Shown: in pieces, positions 1 to 7,621 of the stretch | How positions within the stretch are numbered: position 1 is the first letter of the stretch | Layout of the letters: the number at the start of each line of letters is the position of its first letter | NCBI GenBank assembly: GCA_021791235.1 | Contig: JAJYXA010000220.1 | Coordinates: 1 to 12,030, forward strand | From: Pseudomonadota bacterium | Lineage (GTDB): Bacteria; Pseudomonadota; Gammaproteobacteria; Burkholderiales; Thiobacillaceae | Direction: 5' to 3' | Length of the DNA: 12,030 nt | Notes under the pieces: generated by a model | Seen by the model: the letters and a program-made list of their open reading frames with translations, nothing else | Told to the model about the DNA's origin: nothing | Database searches by the model: none | Made by a program: the position numbers and the translations under genes

Positions 1-51
1 GGCATCCGATGGGTAGAATGCCGTCACGTCAAAACGCCTTCCTCCAGCACC

Positions 52-321
52 ATGGCCCGTCTTGCCACGCCTCTCACCGACAGCCGCATCCGTCAGGCAA
101 AGCCTGCCGACAGACCGGTCAAGCTGGCGGACGGGGGCGGCATGTATCTGCTGCTGCGGCCGGACGGTTCGCGCTACTGGCGGCTGGATTACCGCTTTGG
201 CGGCAAGCGCAAGACGCTGGCCCTGGGGGTGTATCCGGAGGTGGGCCTTGCCGAGGCGCGGCGGCGCCGCAACGCGGCCAAGTCCCTGCTGATGGAAGGT
301 CAGGATCCGGCAGCCGTGAAA
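52..321 (+). other. Segment encoding the integrase arm-type DNA-binding domain
   Basis: This is the part of the first gene that looks taken from a tyrosine integrase. In integrases of the P4 type this domain binds arm sites of the attachment region. Here the domain is complete at both ends: it starts at the gene's ATG and stops at the usual GxDP end, just before the alpha-helical lead into the first PAS domain. Conserved positions (GGG turn, aromatic-rich strand, LGxYPxxxLAEAR) are all kept, so it does not look like a decaying remnant. DNA binding is inferred from the family and has not been shown for this fusion. Confidence 0.8.
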
Positions 322-2487
322 AAATCGGGCATGATGGCCGCCGATCTCGGCGTGGCGATCGACCATCGCGCGTCGCTGGCGGCCTTGCGCGAGAGCGAGG
401 AACGCTTCCGCCTGCTGCTGGACTCGTCGCCCGAAGCCATCTTCGGCGTTGACGCCCAGGGCCTCTGCACCTTCGTGAATCCGGCCTGCCTCGAGATGCT
501 GGGCTACACGCAGGAGGAAATGCTCGGCCAGAACGTGCATCGCCTCATCCATCACACCTACCCGGACGGTCGCCCGTACCCCAAGGAGCAGTGTCACGTT
601 CGCTGCTCCACTCTGCAAGGCCAATCCACGCACGTCGACAACGAGGTGCACTGGCGCAAGGACGGCAGCAGTTTCCCGGTGGAATACTGGTCTCACCCCA
701 TGTATCGCAACGGCGAACTGGTGGGGGCGGTGGTCAACTTTATCGATATCACCGAGCGCAGGCGCGCCGAGGAGGCGCTGCGCGAAAGCGAAGCGCGCTT
801 CCGCGCCATGGCGGAGCACTCCACCGACTGGATCTGGTCGTGCGACACGCAAGGACGGCATCTCTATTGCAACCCGCGCGGCGTCGCCAACCTGGGCTAT
901 TCGGTCGAAGCGTTTCTCGCCATGGAGGCCGACAGTCTGGTGCATCCGGACGACCTGCCGCAGTTTCACGAAACATTCGAACATGCCCTGTCAACCCGGC
1001 AAGGCTGGCAGAACGTCGTGTTGCGCTGGCGTCACCGGAACGGCAGCTATCGCACCTTCGAATCGAACGCCTCGCCCTTGTTCAACGAGGCGGGACGGCT
1101 GATCGGCTTCCAGGGGGTGGACCGCGACATTACCGAGCGCAGACAGGCGGAGGCGCGCATCGAGTTCCTGGCCCACCACGACGGGCTCACCGGTCTGCCC
1201 AACCGCGTTCTGCTGCGCGACCGCTTCGAACATGCCCTGGCCATGGCGGAGCGTTCCCGCTCGCGGGTGGCCATGCTGTTTCTCGATCTCGACAATTTCA
1301 AGCGGGTAAACGACACGCTGGGGCATGCCGCAGGCGACCAACTGCTGCTGCAGGTGGTCACCCGCCTGTCCGACTGCACGCGCGAAAGCGACACCATCAG
1401 CCGCCAGGGGGGCGATGAATTCATCCTGCTGCTGAACGACATCCCGGACCCGGAAATCGTGGAGCGCATCGCCAGCAAAATCCTCGTGAAGCTCGCCGAG
1501 CCGGTGGAAATCAATGGCCACGAGCTGAATGCCGCCTGCAGCATCGGGGTCGCGCTGTACCCCGATGATGGCAGCAGCTTCGACACGTTGCTGCAGAAGG
1601 CCGATGCGGCGATGTACAACGCCAAGGGCGCGGGCCGCAACACTTACCATTTTTTCGACGAGCAGATGAACCGGCAGGCGCACGAGCACCTGCTGCTGCA
1701 GAACCGGCTGAACCGGGCGCTTTTCCAGGCCGAGTTCCATCTCCATTATCAGCCGCAGCTGGAAATCGACAGCGGCCGGGTGGTCGGCGTGGAAGCGCTG
1801 CTGCGCTGGCGGAATCCGGATCTGGGCGAAGTCGCACCGGCGCGTTTCATTCCGGTGGCGGAAGACTGCGGCCTCATCGTGTCGATCGGCGCCTGGGTGA
1901 TGGAAGAGGCCTGCCGTCAGGCGCAGGCTTTGCGGCAGGCCGACGGCGCCGAGCTGACCATGTCGGTCAACCTGTCGGCCCTGCAATTCCGCCGAGCCGG
2001 CCTGGTCGAGACCGTAGCGGGGGCGCTCGAGCGAAGCGGCCTGCCGCCGCATCTGCTGGAACTGGAGCTGACCGAGTCCGTCCTGCTGCAGGACGTGGAG
2101 AACACCCTGGACACGGTGCGTCGGCTCAAGGCGCTTGGGGTGCGGCTGTCGGTCGACGATTTCGGCACCGGTTATTCCTCGCTCAGCTATCTCAAGCGCT
2201 TTGCGGTCGACCGGCTGAAAATCGACCGCTCCTTCGTGCGCGACGTCACCACCGATCCGGACGATGCCGCCATCGTCCGTGCGGTCATTCAACTGGCGCG
2301 CAGCCTGCGTCTGGGCATCGTGGCCGAAGGGGTGGAAACCGAGGCGCAGCTGGCGTTTCTGCGCGAAGAGGGGTGCCAGGCGGTACAGGGCTACCTGTTC
2401 AGCCGGCCGCTGGCGTCGCCAGACCTGAAAGCCTTTTTGCGCGGGCGCATGGCTCCCGTTGGCGGGGCGGACGGCACCGCCCGCTGA
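52..2487 (+). CDS. Integrase-type arm DNA-binding domain fused to PAS-PAS-GGDEF-EAL (cyclic-di-GMP enzyme)
   Basis: 811 residues in one uninterrupted frame. Residues 1-90 match the arm-type DNA-binding domain (DUF4102) at the N-terminus of P4-like tyrosine integrases: a KLADGGG turn (24-30), YWRLDYR (42-48), LGVYPEVGLAEAR (58-70) and a final GQDP (83-86). No recombinase core or catalytic domain follows. Two PAS domains with PAC ends come next (about 115-235 and 245-362, each ending DITERR), then GGDEF (about 370-535) and EAL (about 550-795). The cyclase signature GGDEF is intact (453-457) with an RESD inhibitory site (444-447) five residues before it. The EAL domain keeps E581-A-L, N640, E675 (LTES), DDFGTGYSS (702-710), K723, E759 and QGYLFS. 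So both making and breaking cyclic-di-GMP are plausible. No membrane segment is seen, so it should be cytoplasmic. The ATG at 52 fits the usual start of arm domains, although no good Shine-Dalgarno is visible and the frame stays open to the window edge. Confidence 0.9.
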   Translation: MARLATPLTDSRIRQAKPADRPVKLADGGGMYLLLRPDGSRYWRLDYRFGGKRKTLALGVYPEVGLAEARRRRNAAKSLLMEGQDPAAVKKSGMMAADLGVAIDHRASLAALRESEERFRLLLDSSPEAIFGVDAQGLCTFVNPACLEMLGYTQEEMLGQNVHRLIHHTYPDGRPYPKEQCHVRCSTLQGQSTHVDNEVHWRKDGSSFPVEYWSHPMYRNGELVGAVVNFIDITERRRAEEALRESEARFRAMAEHSTDWIWSCDTQGRHLYCNPRGVANLGYSVEAFLAMEADSLVHPDDLPQFHETFEHALSTRQGWQNVVLRWRHRNGSYRTFESNASPLFNEAGRLIGFQGVDRDITERRQAEARIEFLAHHDGLTGLPNRVLLRDRFEHALAMAERSRSRVAMLFLDLDNFKRVNDTLGHAAGDQLLLQVVTRLSDCTRESDTISRQGGDEFILLLNDIPDPEIVERIASKILVKLAEPVEINGHELNAACSIGVALYPDDGSSFDTLLQKADAAMYNAKGAGRNTYHFFDEQMNRQAHEHLLLQNRLNRALFQAEFHLHYQPQLEIDSGRVVGVEALLRWRNPDLGEVAPARFIPVAEDCGLIVSIGAWVMEEACRQAQALRQADGAELTMSVNLSALQFRRAGLVETVAGALERSGLPPHLLELELTESVLLQDVENTLDTVRRLKALGVRLSVDDFGTGYSSLSYLKRFAVDRLKIDRSFVRDVTTDPDDAAIVRAVIQLARSLRLGIVAEGVETEAQLAFLREEGCQAVQGYLFSRPLASPDLKAFLRGRMAPVGGADGTAR

Positions 2488-2555
2488 CATCATTCGCGTT
2501 GTGACCGCCCGGGTTCTATGCTGAAAAAAGAATGGTTTTCACATGAGGCCTTGCC

Positions 2556-2834
2556 ATGAGTCACAAACATGAGAGCCTGCTGCGCGCCATTTTTGAAGGC
2601 CCGGTAAGCGGCAATGTCCACTGGCGCGAGGTGGAGTCGATGCTGACGCATCTGGGGGCGAAAGTGGAGCCGCATCACGGGGCGAGCTTCCGCGTGATGC
2701 TGAACGGGGTGGAAGGTTTTTTGCACCGCCCGCACAACAGCAACACCTGCACCAAACAGGAACTGCGCCACGTGCGCGATTATCTGGTGTCGGCGGGGGT
2801 GAACCTGCCGCAGAGCCAGGCTGGGGGACCATAG
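2556..2834 (+). CDS. HicA-like small protein, no HicB neighbour
   Basis: 92 residues. A good Shine-Dalgarno (TGAGG, 2544-2548) lies 7 bases before the ATG. The fold pattern resembles the HicA mRNA-interferase family (small double-stranded-RNA-binding-like fold): helix HWREVESMLTHLG (22-34), strand FRVMLNGVEGFLHRPH (45-60), then a helix LRHVRDYLVSAGV (70-82). Canonical HicA toxins carry a catalytic His in a GSH motif. The equivalent stretch here reads HHGASF (40-45), so that His seems to be replaced, although His residues lie next to it and in LHRPH. No hicB-like reading frame follows: the next 152 bases are non-coding and lead into fdnG. It may be a solo HicA-like RNA-binding protein rather than a toxin. 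Family assignment is fairly sure, toxin activity is not. Confidence 0.7.
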   Translation: MSHKHESLLRAIFEGPVSGNVHWREVESMLTHLGAKVEPHHGASFRVMLNGVEGFLHRPHNSNTCTKQELRHVRDYLVSAGVNLPQSQAGGP

Positions 2835-2837
2835 TCG

Positions 2838-2866
2838 GCCGCAGTCTGAACGCGCGTGCCTGCGGC
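2838..2866. repeat. 7-bp inverted repeat just after the HicA-like gene
   Basis: GCCGCAG (2838-2844) and CTGCGGC (2860-2866) are perfect complements separated by 15 bases. It starts 4 bases after the stop codon at 2832-2834. There is no T-run after it, so it is a poor intrinsic terminator. It may be a processing hairpin, a weak terminator or chance in GC-rich DNA. Confidence 0.3.
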
Positions 2867-2915
2867 GGGAAATGGCGGGAGCCGACATAAGCCCTGCGCG
2901 CGCCGATAAAACAAG

Positions 2916-2943
2916 TTGCATTGGAGCTTTTTGTTCCTATAGT
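2916..2943 (+). promoter_or_regulatory. Candidate sigma70-type promoter for fdnGHI
   Basis: TTGCAT (2916-2921) and TATAGT (2938-2943) are separated by 16 bases. The -10 matches the consensus at five of six positions, the -35 only at its TTG. It sits in the only AT-rich patch between the HicA-like gene and fdnG and would start transcription near 2949-2951, about 37 bases before the fdnG ATG. I could not find a convincing FNR site (TTGAT-N4-ATCAA) or a NarL-type array nearby. Placement is by eye. Confidence 0.4.
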
Positions 2944-2944
2944 T

Positions 2945-2970
2945 TTTTCATGCGGTGCGACGCATGAAAA
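2945..2970. promoter_or_regulatory. Perfect 10-bp inverted repeat at the predicted fdnG transcription start
   Basis: TTTTCATGCG (2945-2954) and CGCATGAAAA (2961-2970) are perfect complements around a 6-base centre GTGCGA. The repeat begins inside the candidate -10 box and ends 4 bases before the GGAGGG ribosome binding site (2975-2980). It could be an operator for a dimeric regulator, or a 5' leader hairpin in the mRNA. The sequence alone does not decide between them, and I do not recognise it as a known binding site. Confidence 0.55.
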
Positions 2971-2986
2971 TAACGGAGGGAACAAC

Positions 2987-5900
2987 ATGCAAGTGACCCG
3001 AAGACAGTTCTTCAGAATCTGCGCGGCCGGGGTCGGCAGTTCCAGCCTCGCGGCGCTGGGGTTCGCGCCCGGCGAGGCGCTGGCGGAGGTGCGGGCCTTC
3101 AAGCTCGCCCGCGCCACCGAGACCCGCAACACCTGTCCCTACTGCTCGGTCGGCTGCGGCCTGCTGATGTACAGCCTGGGCGACAAGGCGAAGAACGCGC
3201 ATACCGAGATCATCCATATCGAGGGCGATCCCGACCACCCGGTGAACCGCGGCACGCTGTGCCCCAAGGGCGCCGGCCTGCTCGATTTCGTGCGCAGCCC
3301 CAACCGCCTGCAGTATCCGGAATACCGCGCGCCCGGCAGCAGGGAATGGACGCGCATTTCCTGGGACGAGGCCTTCAGCCGCATCGCCAGGTTGATGAAG
3401 GACGACCGCGACAAGAATTTCGTGGCCACCAACCAGGACGGCGCCACCGTGAACCGCTGGACCACCACCGGTTTTCTGGCCGCTTCCGCCTCCAGCAACG
3501 AAACCGGATACCTGACGCACAAAGTCGTCCGCAGCCTGGGGATGCTCGCATTCGATAACCAGGCACGTGTCTGACACGGCCCGACGGTGGCAAGTCTTGC
3601 CCCGACGTTTGGCCGCGGCGCGATGACCAACCATTGGGTTGACATCAAGAACACGGACCTGGTTTTGATCATGGGCGGCAATGCCGCCGAGGCGCACCCG
3701 TGCGGCTTCAAGTGGGTGACCGAGGCGAAGGCGCAGCGCAAGGCGCGCCTGATCGTGGTCGACCCGCGCTTCACCCGTTCGGCCGCGGTGTCCGATTTCT
3801 ATGCGCCGATCCGCGCCGGCTCGGACATCGCCTTCCTTGCCGGGATCATCCATTACCTGCTGTCGAACGACAGGATTCATCACGAATACGTGAAGAACTA
3901 CACCGACTTCAGCTTCCTGGTGAATGAGGCGTATACCTTCGAGAACGGCCTGTTCTCCGGCTACAACGCGGACAAGCGCAGCTACGACAAGTCCGCCTGG
4001 GGCTATCAGATCGGCGAGGACGGCTACGTCAAAACCGATCCGACGCTGCAGCATCCGCGCTGCGTCTACCAGATGATGAAGGCGCATTACAGCCGCTACA
4101 CGCCGGACATGGTCTCCACCATCTGCGGCACGCCGAAGGAGGCCTTCCTCAAAGTGTGCGCGATGATCGCCGAGACCGCGGCGCCCAACAAGACCATGAC
4201 CATCATGTATGCGCTCGGCTGGACGCAGCACTCGCAGGGTTCGCAGATGATCCGCACCGGCGCCATGGTGCAGCTGCTGCTCGGCAACATCGGCGTGGCG
4301 GGCGGCGGCATGAACGCGCTGCGCGGCCACTCCAACATCCAGGGGCTGACCGATCTGGGCCTGCTGTCCAACCTGCTGCCGGGCTACATGACGCTGCCGG
4401 GCGAGAAGGAGCTGGACTATCAGGCCTACATCGACAAGCGGGCCACCAAGCCGCTGCGGCCGGGCCAGCTGTCCTACTGGCAGAACTACGGCAAGTTCCA
4501 CGTCAGCGCCATGAAAGCCTGGTTCGGCGACGCCGCCACCGCGGAAAACAACTGGTGCTACGACTGGCTGCCCAAGCTGGACAAGGTCTACGACATCCTG
4601 CAGGTGTTCGAGAACATGAACAACGGCATGATGAACGGATACGTCTGCCAGGGCTTCAATCCGCTGGCGTCGGCGCCGTGCAAGGTCAAGGTGTCGGGCG
4701 CGCTGGCCAAGCTGAAATTTCTTGTCACCATCGACCCGCTGGCGACCGAGACCTCGGAGTTCTGGCAGAACCACGGCGAATACAACGACGTCGACCCGGC
4801 CAGGATCCAGACCGAGGTGTTCCGCCTGCCGTCGACCTGCTTTGCCGAGGAGGACGGCAGCCTGGTCAACTCCGGGCGCTGGCTGCAATGGCACTGGAAG
4901 GGCGCCGAGCCACCCGGCGACGCGCTGTCGGACCAGGAAATCCTGGCCGGCATCTTCCTCGGGATCCGCGAGCTGTACAAGAAGGAAGGCGGCGCCTTCC
5001 CCGACCCCGTCCTCAACCTGAACTGGAAGCACCGGCGCCCGGATTTCCCCTCGCCGGAAGAACTGGCGAAGGAGTTTTCCGGCAAGGCGCTGAAGGATGT
5101 GACCGACCCCAAGGATCCGGCCAGGGTGCTGGTCAAGGCCGGCGAACAGCTCAACGGCTTTGCCGAGCTGCGCGACGACGGCTCCACCGCCTGCGGCTGC
5201 TGGATCTTTTCCGGCGCCTGGAGCGAGAAGGGCAACCTGATGGCGCGGCGCGACAATGCCGATCCCTTCGGCATCGGCCAGACCCTGAACTGGGCCTTCG
5301 CCTGGCCGGCCAACCGGCGCATCCTTTACAACCGCGCTTCCTGCGACCCGTCCGGCAAGCCCTACGACCCGACGCGCAAGCTGATCGCATGGGATGCGGG
5401 CGCGGGCAAGTGGACGGGCTCGGACATCCCCGACTTCAAGCCGGATTCGGCGCCGGAGGAGGGAATGAATCCCTTCATCATGAATCCCGAAGGCGTGGCG
5501 CGTTTCTTCGCGGTGGACAAGATGAACGACGGGCCTTTCCCCGAGCACTACGAGCCCTTCGAGTCGCCGCTGGCGAACAACCCGCTGTTCCCGGACAACC
5601 CGGTGGTGCGGGCCAGCCCGGCGGCGCGGGTGTTCAAGGGCGACTGGGCAAGCTTCGGCAAAGCCGACAAGTTTCCGTTCGTCGCCACCACCTACCGGCT
5701 TACCGAGCATTTCCACTTCTGGACCAAGCACACGTTGTCCGCGGCCATCGTGCAGCCGGAACAGTTCGTGGAGATCGGCGAGGAACTGGCGAAGGAGAAG
5801 GGCATCAAGTCCGGCGACCATGTGCGGGTGAAATCGAACCGCGGATTCATCGTCGCGGTGGCCGTGGTGACCCGGCGCCTGGCGGCGCTGACCGTGGGCG

Positions 5901-6058
5901 GCCAAAAAACCCATACCGTGGGGATTCCCATCCACTGGGGCTTCAAGGGCGTGGCGAAAAACGGCTACCTCACCAATACCCTGACCCCTTTCGTGGGCGA
6001 TGCCAACACCCAGACGCCGGAGTTCAAGGCATTCCTGGTCGACGTCGAGAAAATTTAG
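2987..6058 (+). CDS. fdnG: Formate dehydrogenase-N type catalytic subunit, selenocysteine-containing
   Basis: 1023 residues when UGA at 3572-3574 is read as selenocysteine (residue 196, the same position as in E. coli FdnG, which is 1015 residues). It oxidises formate to CO2 at a molybdenum or tungsten bis-pyranopterin centre on the periplasmic side. A Tat signal opens the protein (TRRQFF, residues 4-9; probable cleavage after ALA, 31-33). One [4Fe-4S] cluster is bound by C50, C53, C57 and C92, followed by the relay K94. Sec196 is followed directly by catalytic H197. The frame on both sides of the UGA is the same and reads through as ARV-Sec-HGPTVAS. The ATG at 2987 was chosen for GGAGGG 6 bases upstream and because the Tat motif then sits at the N-terminus; the longer TTG start at 2921 would bury it. 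It is first in fdnGHI, 9 bases before fdnH. Confidence 0.97.
3572..3574 (+). other. In-frame UGA selenocysteine codon of fdnG
   Basis: TGA lies between GTC (Val) and CAC (His), in frame with coding sequence on both sides. The context NQARV-Sec-HGPTVAS is the FdnG active-site signature, and a SECIS hairpin follows immediately. selA, selB and selC downstream in the same window supply the decoding machinery. Automatic gene callers would split fdnG here into a 195-residue product and a second frame beginning at an internal GTG (3587). Confidence 0.97.
3572..3607 (+). promoter_or_regulatory. Bacterial SECIS element in fdnG mRNA
   Basis: Right after the UGA the RNA can fold into the SelB-binding hairpin. 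GGCAA (3589-3593) pairs with UUGCC (3597-3601) around an apical GUC loop (3594-3596). Below it U3588 is bulged, and CGG (3585-3587) pairs with CCG (3602-3604). An A/A mismatch (3584/3605) and a further two pairs (3582-3583 with 3606-3607) extend the stem. The bulged U and the GU in the loop are the features SelB domain IV contacts in the E. coli fdhF and fdnG elements. The fold was drawn by hand. Confidence 0.9.
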
Positions 6059-6067
6059 GAGACGACC

Positions 6068-6943
6068 ATGGCACTGCAATCGCTCGACATCAAAGCCCGT
6101 TCCGCCACCACCACGCCTTCTCCGAACGTTCGTGCCGAGGCGGTCATCCCGGTCGCCAAGCTGATCGACATTTCCAGGTGCATCGGCTGCAAGGCCTGCC
6201 AGGTGGCCTGCATGCAGTGGAACGATCTGCGCGACGAGGTCGGCAATAACCTGGGCGTATACGACAACCCCATGGACCTCACCGACCAGTCGTGGACGGT
6301 GATGCGCTTCTCCGAAGTGGAAGTGCAGCAGGGCCGCCTGGAATGGCTGATCCGCAAGGACGGCTGCATGCACTGCGCCGATCCGGGGTGCCTCAAGGCC
6401 TGCCCGTCGCCGGGGGCGATCGTGCAATACGCCAACGGCATCGTCGATTTCCATGAGGAAAACTGCATCGGCTGCGGCTACTGCCTCGCCGGCTGCCCCT
6501 TCAACATTCCGCGCATCTCGAAGAAGGACAGCAAGGCCTACAAGTGCACGCTGTGTTCCGACCGCGTGGCGGTGGGGCTGGAGCCGGCCTGCGTGAAGAC
6601 CTGCCCGACCGGCGCCATCGTATTCGGCTCCAAGGTGGACATGATCCGCCACGCCGAAGGCCGCATCGCCGACCTCAAGGAACGCGGCTACGGCAATGCC
6701 GCGCTGTACGACCCGCCAGGCGTCGGCGGCACCCACGTGATGTACGTACTGCAGCACGGCGACCAGCCGGAGCTGTATGCGAACCTGCCGAAGGATCCGG
6801 GCATCAGCCCGCTGGTCGGCCTGTGGAAGGGCATTGCCAAGCCGCTGATGAGTTTCGGCGTCGGGCTGGCGGTTTTTGCCGGCTTCTTCCATTACGTCAC
6901 GGCCGGTCCCAAGGAAGTAGAGGAAGAAGAGGAGCAATCATGA
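6068..6943 (+). CDS. fdnH: Formate dehydrogenase-N iron-sulfur (beta) subunit
   Basis: 291 residues. It carries electrons from FdnG to the cytochrome b subunit through four [4Fe-4S] clusters. The four ferredoxin-like cysteine groups are complete: C38/C41/C44/C48, C100/C103/C108/C112, C133/C136/C139/C143 and C160/C163/C175/C179. A single C-terminal membrane helix (about 257-278) anchors the subunit, followed by an unusually acidic tail with five glutamates in a row. There is no signal peptide, as expected, since the family crosses the membrane together with Tat-bearing FdnG. An AGGAG Shine-Dalgarno overlaps the fdnG stop and stands 6 bases before the ATG. The stop overlaps the fdnI start (ATGA), suggesting translational coupling. 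Confidence 0.97.
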   Translation: MALQSLDIKARSATTTPSPNVRAEAVIPVAKLIDISRCIGCKACQVACMQWNDLRDEVGNNLGVYDNPMDLTDQSWTVMRFSEVEVQQGRLEWLIRKDGCMHCADPGCLKACPSPGAIVQYANGIVDFHEENCIGCGYCLAGCPFNIPRISKKDSKAYKCTLCSDRVAVGLEPACVKTCPTGAIVFGSKVDMIRHAEGRIADLKERGYGNAALYDPPGVGGTHVMYVLQHGDQPELYANLPKDPGISPLVGLWKGIAKPLMSFGVGLAVFAGFFHYVTAGPKEVEEEEEQS

Positions 6944-7557
6944 GCAAGCTGATACAACGCTACACCGCCAGCGAACGCACCAGCCACTGGGTGGTGGCCA
7001 TCACCTTCGTTCTCGCCGCCCTGTCGGGACTGGCGCTGTTCCACCCGGCATTCTTCTTTTTCGTGCACCTGTTCGGCGGCGGTCCCTGGACCCGCATCCT
7101 GCACCCCTTCATCGGCACGGTGATGTTCCTGTTTTTTATCGGCATGGCCATCCGGTTCTGGCGCTTCAACCGGATCACGCCGGCCGACCGCCAATGGATG
7201 AAGCGCATCGGCGACGTGATGTGCAACCGCGACGAGGGCCTGCCCGAACCCGGCAAGTACAACGCCGGGCAAAAATACCTGTTCTGGGTCATGGTGATCA
7301 GCATTCCCGTGCTGCTGGTTTCCGGCATCGCCATCTGGCAACCGTGGTTCGCGCCGTTCTTCCCCGTCTGGCTCATGCGCGTGGCCGTGGTGGTGCACGC
7401 ACTGGCCGCCTGGATCATGATCCTGGGCATCGTCGTGCACGTCTATGCGGCGATCTGGGTCAAGGGCACGATCCGGGCCATGACGCGCGGCACGGTATCT
7501 GCCGCCTGGGCCAGACATCACCACCGCGCCTGGTACCGTGAAATGACCGGAAAATAA
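6940..7557 (+). CDS. fdnI: Formate dehydrogenase-N cytochrome b (gamma) subunit
   Basis: 205 residues. This membrane subunit takes electrons from FdnH and reduces quinone, using two b haems. Four membrane helices can be seen, at about 16-34, 53-75, 113-132 and 146-172. The haem-ligand histidines are H16, H55, H153 and H167, exactly the E. coli FdnI set (18, 57, 155, 169) shifted by two. The start overlaps the last bases of fdnH (ATGA at 6940-6943), with GGAG upstream inside fdnH. It ends the structural gene block, and 64 bases separate it from fdhE. The C-terminus is basic and cytoplasmic by the positive-inside rule. Confidence 0.96.
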   Translation: MSKLIQRYTASERTSHWVVAITFVLAALSGLALFHPAFFFFVHLFGGGPWTRILHPFIGTVMFLFFIGMAIRFWRFNRITPADRQWMKRIGDVMCNRDEGLPEPGKYNAGQKYLFWVMVISIPVLLVSGIAIWQPWFAPFFPVWLMRVAVVVHALAAWIMILGIVVHVYAAIWVKGTIRAMTRGTVSAAWARHHHRAWYREMTGK

Positions 7558-7621
7558 TCATGCCTTTCCGTTACGGATCAATAAACCAGGCGAGAAACCT
7601 CACGATGAAATCCGATCGCGC

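Noticed and set aside
1..51. 5-bp inverted repeat GGCAT/ATGCC at 1-22, possible operator of the first gene
   Set aside because: Too short and too widely spaced to mean anything, and the upstream context is cut off by the window edge.
976..1239. 15-bp direct repeat TTCGAACATGCCCTG at 976-990 and 1225-1239
   Set aside because: Both copies encode FEHAL in different domains (PAS2 and GGDEF) in the same frame; shared codon preference is enough to explain it. There is no sign of a mobile or regulatory repeat.
2921..2986. A longer fdnG start at TTG 2921
   Set aside because: It would add 22 residues before the Tat motif, lies inside the candidate promoter, and has a worse ribosome binding site than ATG 2987.
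3587..6058. A separate gene starting at GTG 3587, which would make fdnG a pseudogene
   Set aside because: The frame is continuous with 2987-3571 through the UGA. The GTG is an internal Val codon, and SECIS plus selABC explain the stop.
2948..6937. A 1329-codon open frame on the minus strand opposite fdnG and fdnH
   Set aside because: It is a mirror of strong GC-rich codon bias on the coding strand. Its translation is low-complexity and rich in Arg, His, Gly and Val, and the opposite strand carries unmistakable FdnG and FdnH signatures.
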